Assembly: GCA_001641225.1 (NCBI GenBank)
Contig: LSMY01000002.1
Span: forward strand, 1-64,000
DNA: 64,000 nt
Direction of reading: 5' to 3'
From: Mycoplasma sp. Bg2
GTDB taxonomy: Bacteria; Bacillota_I; Bacilli_A; Mycoplasmatales; Hepatoplasmataceae
The stretch's first letter is position 1, and every line of letters starts with the position of its first letter. The notes under the pieces were generated by a model. The model saw nothing but the letters and a program-made list of their open reading frames with translations, ran no database searches and was not told where the DNA came from. The translations under genes and the position numbers were made by a program. Below are positions 10,401 through 19,898 of the stretch, in pieces.

Positions 10401-10611
10401 TGTAGGAACTGCAGCAGTTGCTGGAATGTGCATGTTTTTTATCATTGCACCATTAATAATTTTGAGTAATTTAACTTTCTATCCTTATTTAGCAGCAGTT
10501 TATCATCATAAAAAAGATCAAAGAAAAGAAAGACGGATTGCAAAAGACATTGAAGATTCATTCGATCCTAAACAATTATCAGAAGAATATATTTCCGGGG
10601 TGAACATGTAA
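7414..10611 (+). CDS. secDF: SecDF-like protein translocase subunit
   Basis: SecDF is a membrane RND-type protein that uses the proton motive force to aid late steps of Sec export. The 1065-aa product has two related halves. Each has an N-terminal helix (about residues 12-34 and 610-640), a large extracytoplasmic domain, and a cluster of helices (about 410-560 and 870-1030). The second half contains DGFRVLIALIAATSAMLLFA and DMALMFALLFGELILSF, which resemble SecF. It is more divergent and longer than Bacillus SecDF (about 740 aa). TGA Trp codons split the frame in naive translation, but the frame is continuous. It overlaps the hisS start by 1 nt. The family call is by topology and weak motifs. 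Confidence 0.72.
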
Positions 10612-11852
10612 TGATTAATAAAGCAAAAGGAACACAAGACTATTTTGGAGAAGAAGCAAAAATTCTTAAATTAGCATTAAATAAATTAGACAAAATTGCG
10701 CTAATTTATAATTTTGAGTTTGTAAAAACACCACTTTTTGAAAGTATTAATCTTTTTAAAAGAGCAGTGGGAACTGAAACTGATATTGTAAATAAAGAAA
10801 TGTTTGAACTTGTTGCAAAAAATAACAAAGACCAATTTGTTTTACGTCCAGAAGGAACAGCTCCAATTGTAAGGATGGTTTTGGAAAATAAACTAACTGA
10901 ACTTGAAAAAAAACAGCGGTTATATTATGCTGGAGTAATGTTTCGTTATGAACAACCACAAAAAGGGCGCCAACGGGAATTTTTCCAATTTGGTGTTGAA
11001 CTATTGAATGATGCTTCTTTAACTAGTGATCTTGAAGTTTTACTTTTAGGAAAACAAATCCTTGATGAATTTCAAATTAAAAAATATGAATTAAGATTAA
11101 ATTGTATTGGTAGTTTAGAATCAAGAAAAGTTTATTTACAAGCACTTAAAAAATATTATCTAGTCCACAAAGCAAAATTATCAGCTGATTCATTAACAAG
11201 AATGGAAACTAATATTTTACGAATTCTTGATTCAAAAGATGAAAAAGATATTTTAGTAAATGAAGGTGCACCTTCAATTATTGATTATTTAACAAAAGAA
11301 GAACAAGACAGATTTAGTGCCCTTTGTGTTGAATTAAAAAAATTAAATGTTAAATTTATTGTAGATAATAAACTTGTTCGAGGGCTTGACTATTATAATG
11401 GTTTAGTTTTTGAATTTATTAGCACTGATGTTAAACTTCTTGGAGCTAAAGCAACAATTATCGGTGGGGGAAGATATGATTATTTAATTACTCAATTTGA
11501 TCCTAAAAAAGATGTTCCTGCAGTGGGGTTTGCTTTAGGACTTTCTCGCTTGTTACTTGCTTCTAATGCTTATTTAAAAAATGAGCTTACTATTAATAAT
11601 AATTATTATGTAATGAGCACCAGTGAGGAATTTTCAACTATTGCACTTGAAGTTGCAAATAAACTTCGTACAAAAGATTTGCAAGTTGAATTAGATTGCT
11701 CAACCCAAAAATTTGAGAAAAAATTTAAAAAAGCAATTAAACAAAATTATCAAAAAATCATAATTGTAGGAAAAGAAACACTTGATGGAGAAGTTATTGT
11801 TAAAAATCTACAGACTGAAAAGCAGAAAACAATAAAATTAAATAGTTTATAA
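10611..11852 (+). CDS. hisS: histidyl-tRNA synthetase
   Basis: HisRS charges tRNA-His with histidine. The 413 aa show class II motifs: GTQDYFGEEA near the start, RPEGTAPIVR, motif 2 FRYEQPQKGRQREFFQFG, the histidine-specific VRGLDYYNGLVFE, and motif 3 GFALGLSRLLL after GGGRYD. The C-terminal anticodon-binding domain ends at residue 413. The start codon overlaps the secDF stop (TAATG), so translation is probably coupled. Confidence 0.97.
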   Translation: MINKAKGTQDYFGEEAKILKLALNKLDKIALIYNFEFVKTPLFESINLFKRAVGTETDIVNKEMFELVAKNNKDQFVLRPEGTAPIVRMVLENKLTELEKKQRLYYAGVMFRYEQPQKGRQREFFQFGVELLNDASLTSDLEVLLLGKQILDEFQIKKYELRLNCIGSLESRKVYLQALKKYYLVHKAKLSADSLTRMETNILRILDSKDEKDILVNEGAPSIIDYLTKEEQDRFSALCVELKKLNVKFIVDNKLVRGLDYYNGLVFEFISTDVKLLGAKATIIGGGRYDYLITQFDPKKDVPAVGFALGLSRLLLASNAYLKNELTINNNYYVMSTSEEFSTIALEVANKLRTKDLQVELDCSTQKFEKKFKKAIKQNYQKIIIVGKETLDGEVIVKNLQTEKQKTIKLNSL

Positions 11853-11861
11853 AGGAGAAAC

Positions 11862-12308
11862 ATGGCTATTAAAGGGAAAAAAACAATTTTAGGGAAAAAT
11901 TCTTTAATCTTAATTGCACAAGGAGAAAAAGAGGTTGCAGCACAAATTTTTCAATTTGATAAAATTCGTGAAGTTAGAGTGAATACTGAAACATTAGAAG
12001 TTAGATTATTAATGACTTTTGATGAATCTTATTTTAGAGTCTATAATATTGCTTTAGCAGAAGATGTATCAGCAGAAGATAAAGCAAAAGCAAGAGCAAA
12101 TGTGCTTAAATTCTATAATGATTTATTGAACGCTGCTTCACAATTTACTTCTGATGATTTAAAAAACTTTGCTAAACAAGAAAAAAGCAGAATCGAAGAA
12201 TTTAAAAAAGCACAAGCTGAAAATCAAGAAGCAACAAAAGTAGAAAATAAAGAAACTACGAAAGAAGAAAAACCACAGGAAGACAATCCTTCCTCAATAG
12301 ATGAATAA
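11862..12308 (+). CDS. hypothetical protein with an acidic, Lys/Glu-rich tail
   Basis: The 148-aa protein is not recognised. Residues 1-85 look like a small folded domain (ILIAQGEKEVAAQIFQFDKI). The remainder is charged and helical (KSRIEEFKKAQAENQ) and then low-complexity. There is no signal peptide or membrane helix. A good SD (AAAGGAG) precedes it, 9 nt after hisS, and it overlaps the next small membrane protein by 8 nt, so all three belong to one operon. Confidence 0.75.
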   Translation: MAIKGKKTILGKNSLILIAQGEKEVAAQIFQFDKIREVRVNTETLEVRLLMTFDESYFRVYNIALAEDVSAEDKAKARANVLKFYNDLLNAASQFTSDDLKNFAKQEKSRIEEFKKAQAENQEATKVENKETTKEEKPQEDNPSSIDE

Positions 12309-12489
12309 TAAAAGGGATAATTTAATAAATATATATCTTTTAATTACTCTTGTAGTAGTGGGAGGAATTTTAGTTTTATTATTAATTTTATGATTTATCA
12401 TGTGGATTTTACAATATTGCTATAAAAAAAATAATCCTAATTGACAAGAAGAGATGGATCAATTAGCAAAGGAGAAGGAAAATGAATAA
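12301..12489 (+). CDS. small single-pass membrane protein
   Basis: The 62-aa frame begins with the 8-nt overlap ATGAATAA at the end of the preceding gene. It has one hydrophobic helix (IYLLITLVVVGGILVLLLIL, residues 11-30, extending to about 37) and then a charged tail (NPNWQEEMDQLAKEKENE). Two TGA codons are Trp. It ends in the same kind of 8-nt overlap with the next gene, which supports it being real. Function unknown. Confidence 0.7.
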
Positions 12490-13036
12490 AACAATTTTAA
12501 TCGTTGGTTCAGATGGCTTTGAAGACGTTGAACTAATTTTACCAAGAGATGTATGATTGAGACTAGGCTATGATGTCGATATTGCTTTTGGGACAGAAAA
12601 TGATCATGTTATTAGTGGAAAAGGTCTAGAAATTAAAGTTAAACTAACTTTAAAAGAAGTGCTAGCAAAAGGGCTTACAAAATATGATGCTTTATTTATT
12701 CCTGGTGGACCAGGGTTTAGAAAACTTGATGGACAAGTAGAAATGGATGCAATTATTGCTCATTTTGCTGATAATAATAAACTTTTAGGAGCAATTTGTG
12801 CCGGACCAACAGCTTATGCTGAAAGAGGTTATTTAAAAGGTAAAAAAGCAATTTGTCACTATGGCGAAGAATGACGTAATGCCCTTAAAAAAGGCGGAGC
12901 TATTCTTAGCGATCCTGATTGTAAACCTGGACTTGCATGTCAAACAGTTGTTGATGGAAACTTTGTAACTAGTTTAACAATGGAAACTGCATTTTCTCTT
13001 GCTTACACTTTTGCTAAAGAATTAGAAAAAAGATAG
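12482..13036 (+). CDS. DJ-1/PfpI family protein
   Basis: The 184-aa protein has the DJ-1/PfpI flavodoxin-like fold. It shows the early glutamate (GFEDVE), PGGPGFRKL, and the nucleophile elbow GAICAGPTAYA with its conserved cysteine, which is usually preserved in deglycases, glyoxalases and stress proteins of this family. The exact activity (glyoxalase III, protein deglycase or chaperone) cannot be told from sequence. It overlaps the upstream gene by 8 nt and is followed 7 nt later by aspS. Confidence 0.88.
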
Positions 13037-13043
13037 AAATAAA

Positions 13044-14750
13044 ATGAGTATTTTAACTAAAAAAAATATTGGAGAAAAAGTTTCCCTAAATGGTTGAGTA
13101 AATAAAGCAAGACGTTTAGGTGATTTAGTTTTTATTGATTTAAGAAATCAAGACGGAATTACCCAAATTATAATTGATAAAACTTCATCAGCTTATGAAG
13201 CTGCTCTTTTGCTTAGAAGTGAATATGTAATTACTATTGAAGGAACTGTTTCCAAAAGAAAAGAAGCAAATCCTAAATTACCTTCTGGTGAAATTGAAAT
13301 TTTAGCAACAAAAATTATTATTATTAATAAAGCAAAACAAACTCCCTTAATTATTGCTGACATCACTGATGCACTTGAACCTAAAAGAATGGAATATCGG
13401 TATCTTGATTTAAGAAGACCGGTAATTCATAATATTTTACTTATGAGAGCTAAATTTAATCATCTTATTCGTAACTTCTTTTATGAACATGATTTTGTTG
13501 AAGTCGAAACTCCAATGATTACAAAACCAACTCCTGGTGGAGCAAATGAGCTTAATGTTTTAAGTATGAACCATGTTGGAAAATATTATGTTCTTGCCCA
13601 ATCTCCTCAAATTTATAAACAATTATTAATGTATGGTGGAATTGAAAAATATTATCAAATTGTTAAATGTTTCCGTGATGAAGATTCAAGAGCAGACCGT
13701 CAACTTGAATTTACTCAATTAGATCTCGAAAAAAGTTTTACTTCAGAAAAAGAAATTAAAAATATAATTAATCAATTACTTACTAAAATCGTTAAAGAAT
13801 TTAATCCCCAAAAAGCAAAATTATCTTTTGAAGAAATGAGCTATATTGATGCTTTAAATATTTATGGATCTGATAAACCTGATACTAGATTTGCTAATCA
13901 TTTAGTTGATTTAACAAAAGTTTTTGCAAAAACTGAACTTAAATTTATTCAAGCTGGATTGAAAAATAACCAAGTAATTAAAGGACTTTTTCTTGAACAA
14001 ACATTTTCAAATGCTGAATATAAAAAGTTAGAAGCAAAAATAAAACTTGAAGGTGGAAGTGGACTTGCAACTTTAGAAGTTGAAAAAGGGAAAATTGTTA
14101 AGGGCTCATTAAAAGGAATTTCAGAAAAAGAACTTAGTGCAATTTTAGAACTTACTCCATGGTCAAGTTTTACCCTTTTAGTGGTAATGGATTCATGAAT
14201 AAATGCTTGTGAACTACTTGGAAGAATTCGGTTTGAACTTGGACAACAATTTGAGTTAGCTAATACAAATAAAAATAACTTTGTTTGAATAACTGAATGA
14301 CCATTATTTGCTTTAAATAAAGATCATAAACTTGAAGCAATGCATAATCCTTTTACTGCAGTTGCTGATAAGGATTTAGATCTTTATAAAAATGCAAATA
14401 TTAATGATCAAAAAACTCTGCTTTCTTTAATGTCCCAAGCTTATGACATTGTACTTAATGGATCAGAAATTGGTGGCGGAGCAATTCGTTTTTCTGATTT
14501 TAAATTACAAGGTAAAGTTTTTGAAATTCTTGGACTTTCAAATAAAGAAACTGAAGAAATGTTTGGCTGATTGCTTGAAGCCCAGCAATATGGAATTCCT
14601 CAACATGGAGGAATTGCCCTAGGACTTGATCGTATTTTAGCAATTTTATTAGATGCTAATTCAATTCGCGATGTGATTGCTTTTCCAAAAGCAACTTCAG
14701 GCAAAGATGAAATGATGAAAGCACCAATTAACAAAGAAGAAGGGGATTAA
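13044..14750 (+). CDS. aspS: aspartyl-tRNA synthetase
   Basis: The 568-aa product is a bacterial-type AspRS. It has the N-terminal OB-fold (SLNGWVNKARRLGDLVFIDL, RNQDGITQ), motif 1 in FVEVETPMITKPTPGGA, motif 2 FRDEDSRADRQLEFTQLDLE, a GAD insertion (about residues 285-420), and motif 3 GIALGLDRILAIL. It ends with AFPKATSGKDEMM. Several TGA Trp codons occur (13093, 14197, 14287, 14296, 14568). The patatin gene starts 2 nt after the stop. Confidence 0.96.
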
Positions 14751-14751
14751 A

Positions 14752-15780
14752 ATGTTTTTTAATAGAGGTTATAAAGAACCACAAAACAAAGATGAAGTAA
14801 ATAGAAAGAAAATTAGAATTCTTGCTGTTGATGGTGGTGGACTTAAAGGAATGTTCACAGTTTATGCAATTTGAAAATTAAAAGAAGAATATGGAATTGA
14901 TCTTATGGAAGAATTTGATATGTTTGTTGGAACTTCAACCGGAGCAATTGTTGTTGGGTCGCTTTTAGTCGGAGCAGATCCAAAAGAAGTTTATGATGAT
15001 TATTTAAAAGGACCACACACTCTTTTTGGAACAAAATTTACCCTTAGAGAATCACTTAAAAAAAATCTTTATGCAAGATATGATGATGGCCCTTTAAACA
15101 AAACATTAAGAGATTGTGTTGGGGATTTATCAATTGCTGATTTTGAAAAACAAGTAAGAAAACCATTTGTTTTTGCAGCAACTAATGTTTCAGAAGCAAA
15201 ACCAATAATTTTTGGTTCACGTCATTTTAATTCTTTAAATCCACGTTATTCAACAATAAAACTTTGGGAAGCAATTAAATCTTCAACTGCAGCTCCATTT
15301 TATTTTGAACCATTTGTTGAAAAAGCAACAGGAGATTTTTGACTTGATGGTGGAATGTGAGCAAATAATCCCGCTCTTTTAGGAGTTGTCCTTGCCCAAG
15401 GCGATTTAGGAGTAGAACTTAAAAATATTGAAGTTCTTTCTTTTGGCCAATCATATATTGAGGGAGTTTCAATTCATCCAAGTAAAGGAAAAGAACTTTT
15501 AAAAAATCCATCCCATAATACTGTTGGGTTATTAGCCTACGCATCACTATATGCTAACCAAAATTTTGATACTTTTGCTGTTTCATTATTGCTTAAAGAA
15601 AGACATTATCGGTATTCACCAAGAGATCATAATGCCCATGCAAAAATTGATACAATCGATGCAGAGTATTTAGCATATTGTAAACAAAACTGAGAAGACA
15701 ATAAAGAAGGACTAGTAAACTTTATTCGGACAGGGAAAAATAATGATTATAATATCGGAGATACTAAAAGATATAATTAA
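14752..15780 (+). CDS. patatin-like phospholipase
   Basis: The protein has 342 aa. It has the oxyanion-hole motif DGGGLKGMF (residues 29-37), the lipase elbow GTSTG with catalytic Ser (about residue 65), and the dyad aspartate in LDGGMWANNP. These are the patatin Ser-Asp residues, which act on membrane or host phospholipids and can release fatty acids. There is no signal peptide, so it is probably cytosolic. It is encoded directly after aspS and before two small membrane proteins. Confidence 0.92.
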
Positions 15781-15786
15781 TTAATA

Positions 15787-15792
15787 TATAAT
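15787..15792 (+). promoter_or_regulatory. -10 box upstream of the membrane protein at 15803
   Basis: TATAAT lies 10 nt before the ATG. The surrounding TTAATATATAATTAAAAA also occurs upstream of rpmF at 41868, so this looks like a reused promoter form with a very short leader. Confidence 0.45.
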
Positions 15793-15802
15793 TAAAAAAG
15801 AT

Positions 15803-16327
15803 ATGAATACTTATTTTCAAGAAATTGCACCACTAGCAGCAGATAACGGAATTCCATGAGGTGGATATTTTGGTCTTTTCTTTTTATTCCTATTAATCAT
15901 TGGGTTTGGAGTTTGACTTGTCTTCTTTTCTAAATGACTAAAATACGGTCCAGTATTTAAAAGATTTTTTAGAAAAATGAAAGCTAAAATTACTGGAAAA
16001 ATGGATAAAAGTGGACCTAAAATCCAAAAAGGGGCAGTTATTTCTAATGAAATTCAAATTACAAAATTAGATGATGAAATTATTCAAGCAAAAACACCCC
16101 AGGAATTACTTGCAGCACAAAATAAAAAAATTCATTATGAAAAAGAAGTGCAAATTCTAGAAGCAAAAATAGTTGAGGATCAAGAAAAAGCGAAAGCAAA
16201 AGAAGAAGAAAAACTTGAAAATCAAGAAATAAAACAACAATTAAAAGACGAAAGACAACAAGCAAAAGCAGAACACGCACAAGCTAAGCAAGAAAAGAAA
16301 GATAATAAAAAAGGGAGTAAAGAGTAA
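15803..16327 (+). CDS. single-pass membrane protein with a long charged coiled-coil tail
   Basis: The 174-aa product is unrecognised. One membrane helix (GLFFLFLLIIGFGVWLVFF, about residues 24-42) follows a short outer N-terminus. A basic juxtamembrane stretch (KRFFRKMKAK) then leads into about 110 residues rich in Lys, Glu, Gln and Ala (KAKAKEEEKLENQEI), probably a cytosolic coiled coil. Three TGA Trp codons lie near the N-terminus. The next gene (UPF0154) starts directly after its stop, so the two are co-translated. Confidence 0.72.
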
Positions 16328-16573
16328 ATGACAGGATGAGAAATAACAGCAATAATTTTTATAATTTTAGTACCAATTGCTGGTTTTTTAGGATTTTATA
16401 TTACAAGAAAATTAATTGAAAAACAACTTAAAGAAAATCCACCTATAAGCGAATCTCAAATTAGAGCAATGTTTCAGTCAATGGGAAGAAAACCATCAGA
16501 AGCTCAAATTAGAAACGTTATGCAATCAATGAAAAATGCAAAACGAAAAGATAAATACGCAAAAAGAAAATAA
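16328..16573 (+). CDS. UPF0154 family membrane protein (YneF-like)
   Basis: The 81-aa protein has an N-terminal membrane helix (AIIFIILVPIAGFLGFYI) and the UPF0154 core NPPISESQIRAMFQSMGRKP followed by SEAQIRNVMQSMKNA. That core is characteristic of the YneF family of Firmicutes and mollicutes, whose function is unknown. A TGA at residue 4 is Trp. The start codon abuts the preceding stop. Confidence 0.88.
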
Positions 16574-16602
16574 AATAAGCCTTTAGAGGGCTTATTTTAA
16601 TT
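16572..16602 (+). terminator. Rho-independent terminator after the UPF0154 gene
   Basis: AAAATAAGCC and GGCTTATTTT form a 10-bp stem around a 7-nt loop and overlap the stop codon. Confidence 0.8.
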
Positions 16603-16607
16603 AAATA

Positions 16608-17420
16608 ATGGAATCAAACAAAACTATTGTAGTAAGAATTCAATATTTTTTACACAACGCCTTATGAAGCAAATATTTTCTTCCTAGTGTTTTATTTTTG
16701 GTTTTAATAATGTCTATTGTTCAAATATATTTGAACATTACATCTGATTTAAATTATCCACCAACTTGAAGACTATGAATAATTTATTTTTTTTCCACAA
16801 TTGGAACTCTTTCTGGTTTGTGTGGAACTTATTATATTAATAAAAGATCAATTAAATGAATTTATTTTCAAATTGTTACTATCCCTTCGCTTGTAATCGC
16901 TTTTATTTTTTCTTTTTTGCCCTTACAAGCATTAATGTGAGCTGCAATGATTATTCCTGAAATTGTTATGTATCGTGATTGAAATAAACAAGTTAATCCT
17001 CATTCAATTCAGCCTAAAAAACTTGCCCTTAAATGAATATTTTGTTTATTTGTTTTAGCAATTGCAGTTTCAATTGCATTAGGATTTACAATTCAAGCAA
17101 TGAATAATGCATGAACAAAACTTCCTGCAAAAGATGAATCTTTAGATCCGGGAAAATTTTATATTGATATTGCTCCCTTTATAGATTCAATTATTTTAGT
17201 TTTCTCCTTTTTTGGTCCTCTTTTAGTTGCAAAAAGATATTGAGCAGGAAATTATTTTTTTATTATTGCAAATATTACTTCAATGTTACTTTTTTCCAGT
17301 GCAATTGGAACATTTTCTACCCTAAATTTATTATTAGTAATTCAAAGTATTATTTATCTATTTTATTCTTTAATTGGAGCTTCAAGTTGAATTACAATTT
17401 ATAATGAACAACATGTTTAA
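16608..17420 (+). CDS. PnuC-like nicotinamide riboside/NMN transporter family protein
   Basis: The 270-aa protein has about seven to eight membrane helices. PnuC-like elements are WRLWIIYFFSTIGTLSGL in the N-half and FIDSIILVFSFFGPLLVAKR followed by YWAGNYFFIIANITSML in the C-half, near QSIIYLFYSLIGASSWI. PnuC proteins take up nicotinamide riboside, which is then phosphorylated and adenylated to NAD; the nadD-yqeK gene in this window fits. It contains nine or more TGA Trp codons, so it is invisible in the standard code. The substrate is inferred. A second relative is at 60459-61304. Confidence 0.62.
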
Positions 17421-17458
17421 TTTGTTTTTTTGCTTAATATAGTAAAGTTATGAAAATG

Positions 17459-17464
17459 TATAAT
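17459..17464 (+). promoter_or_regulatory. -10 box upstream of the hypothetical gene and parE-parC
   Basis: TATAAT ends 6 nt before the ATG at 17471; any transcript would have a very short leader. Confidence 0.35.
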
Positions 17465-17470
17465 TAACAC

Positions 17471-17974
17471 ATGAGAAGTTTCAAACTATATGATGTAGAA
17501 ATAGATATCGATGACTATAAATCATTTAAAAAATGGGCTAAAATTCAACCCGAACTTTTTGGAAATCGCAATTTTCTTACGGGATTTTTAAATTTAGAAC
17601 ATGAAGGTATTTTACCAAAGGTTTATTTAGAATTTTACTTTTATAATAAAAACTTTTTAAGAGATAAATATGAACTTTCACAAGTTGGGAAAACAAATGC
17701 AAAAGGTTTATCACTTGAAGATTTTATTATAAATGTAATGGATGAAAACACCTTATTACCTCTTACTAATTTTAAAATTTTTTATCAACAAACTTTAATC
17801 TATTTAAGAACTAGAAAAGAAAAAGACTGGAATAAGGAATACCAACTACTTATTCCATATTGATCATTTCTTAGTGACATGGAACATAGCGGAATTGAAA
17901 ATTTTAATCGCTATATTATTTATTTAAACAAAAATATTTTTAGTAAGCAGAAAGGAATTCAATATGGCAATTAA
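17471..17974 (+). CDS. hypothetical protein upstream of parE
   Basis: The 167-aa protein is not recognised. It is soluble and rich in aromatic and charged residues (EFYFYNKNFLRDKYELSQ), without a membrane helix. TGA at 17861 is Trp and the frame runs to TAA at 17972, overlapping parE by 11 nt; the parE SD (AAAGGAATT) lies inside this gene. Co-expression with topoisomerase IV is likely, but no role can be assigned. Confidence 0.72.
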
Positions 17975-19898
17975 AAAATATGACGCAAGTGCAATTGATG
18001 TAGTTGAAAACCTTGAAGCAGTCCGTAAAAGACCAGGAATGTATATTGGGGGAACCAATTCAAAAGGACTTCACCATTTAATCAAAGAGATTATTGACAA
18101 TTCAGTAGATGAACATCTTGCTGGTTTTTGTACTACCATTAAAATTAGTTTAGATGCCGATAACACTGTTACTGTTGAAGATAATGGAAGAGGAATTCCT
18201 GTTGACACTCATAAAAAAACTAAACGCCCGGCAGTGGAAACAATTTTCACAACTCTTCATGCAGGTGGAAAATTTGGTGGAGAAAATTCTGGCTATAAAA
18301 TATCTGGAGGACTTCATGGAGTTGGATCATCTGTTGTTAATGCCCTTAGCGAACATGTGATTATTACTATTTGAAAAGATGGATTTGAATATGTAATTAA
18401 ATTTAATAAAGGGGGAAGTATTATTACTCCTCTTAAAAAAATTGGACGAACAACAAAACATGGAACAAAGGTTGAATTCAAACCTGATGAACAAATGTTT
18501 TCATCAATTAATTTTAATGGAAATGAAATTGCTGAAATGCTTAAACAGCTTTCTTATTTAAACCCTGGTTTAAGAATTATTTTTGATGATAAAAAAAATG
18601 AAACTCATCATGAATTTCATAATCCTGATGGATTAATTGCATTTGTTGATGAACTTTCCAAAGGACAAAAATCACTTACAAAAACTTATGCCTTTAAAAG
18701 TAGCAATGATAATATTATTATCAAAGTTGCTTTAAAATGAACATCTGCCACTCAGGAAAATATTCACTCATTTGTAAATAATATTATTACCCCAGATGGT
18801 GGTTCTCATGAATCAGCATTTAAATATGCACTTACCAAAGCCTTAAATGAATTTATCGTTGATAACAAACTTATGCAAGGGGGAAAACCACTTGAAGGAG
18901 CCGATACTAGAGAAGGACTTTATGCCGTAATTTCAATTTATTTAATTGAAGAATACTTACAGTTTGAAGGACAAACTAAAACAAAACTTTCTTCTCCTTA
19001 TGCAAGAACATATGCTGAAAGAGAAATGTATGAGCAAATTAAACATTATTTAAATAAAAATGCACAAGCAGCTAAATTAATAATTGAAAAAGCATATGTT
19101 TCTAAAAGAGCAAAAGAAGCCGCTAAAAGAGCAAGAGAAGTAACAAGAGAGCTATCAAAAACTAAAACAAAATCATTCGCCGGAAAACTTGTAACAGCTC
19201 AAACTAAAATTGCAAAAGACCGGGAACTCTTTATTGTTGAAGGAGATTCCGCTGGTGGATCTGCAAAATTAGGCCGTGACCGCAAAACTCAAGCAATTCT
19301 TCCCCTTAAAGGGAAAATTATTAATACCGAACGGGCAAATTTAAAAAATATTTTAGCAAACGATGAACTTGCTACAACAATCCATGCCATCGGTGCCGGA
19401 CTTTCTGGGAGTTTTAATGCTAAGCAATCTAATTATGGAAAAGTTATCATTATGACCGATGCTGATACTGATGGAGCCCATATTCAAGCCTTACTTTTAA
19501 CTTTCTTTTATCGTTTTATGAAAGAAATGATTGATGCCGGCATGATTTATATTGCTATGCCCCCACTATTTAAAATTACTAATAAAAATAGTAAAAAATC
19601 AGAATATGCCTGAACTACTATCGAACTAGACAAAATTAAAAAATTAACTCCAAATATTGAAATTCAACGTTATAAAGGACTTGGAGAAATGAATTTTGAG
19701 CAACTTTGAGAAACAACAATGGATCCTAAAGCAAGAACACTAGTGCAAGTTAAGGTTGAGGATGCTGAAGCTGCAAATCATATTATTGAAACTCTAATGG
19801 GTCAAGATGCAAGCGTAAGACGAGAATGAATTGAAGAGAATGTTGAATTTTCTCTTGATGATGATTTTAAAATAAATAAAGGGGTTAAAAATGAGTAA
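17964..19898 (+). CDS. parE: DNA topoisomerase IV subunit B
   Basis: ParE is the ATPase subunit of topoisomerase IV, which decatenates replicated chromosomes. The 644 aa show the GHKL ATPase motifs (EIIDNSVDE, DNGRGIP, SGGLHGVGSSVVNA), the TOPRIM motifs (VEGDSAGGSAK, MTDADTDGAH), and RYKGLGEMN near the C-terminus. ParE rather than GyrB is chosen because the partner gene downstream is ParC-like. It overlaps parC by 8 nt (ATGAGTAA). TGA Trp codons occur at several places. Confidence 0.95.

Noticed and set aside
7414..10611. Many apparent stop codons (TGA) that would split this and most other genes into short fragments
   Set aside because: The TGAs fall at Trp positions of conserved families throughout the window, so the code is UGA = Trp and the genes are intact.
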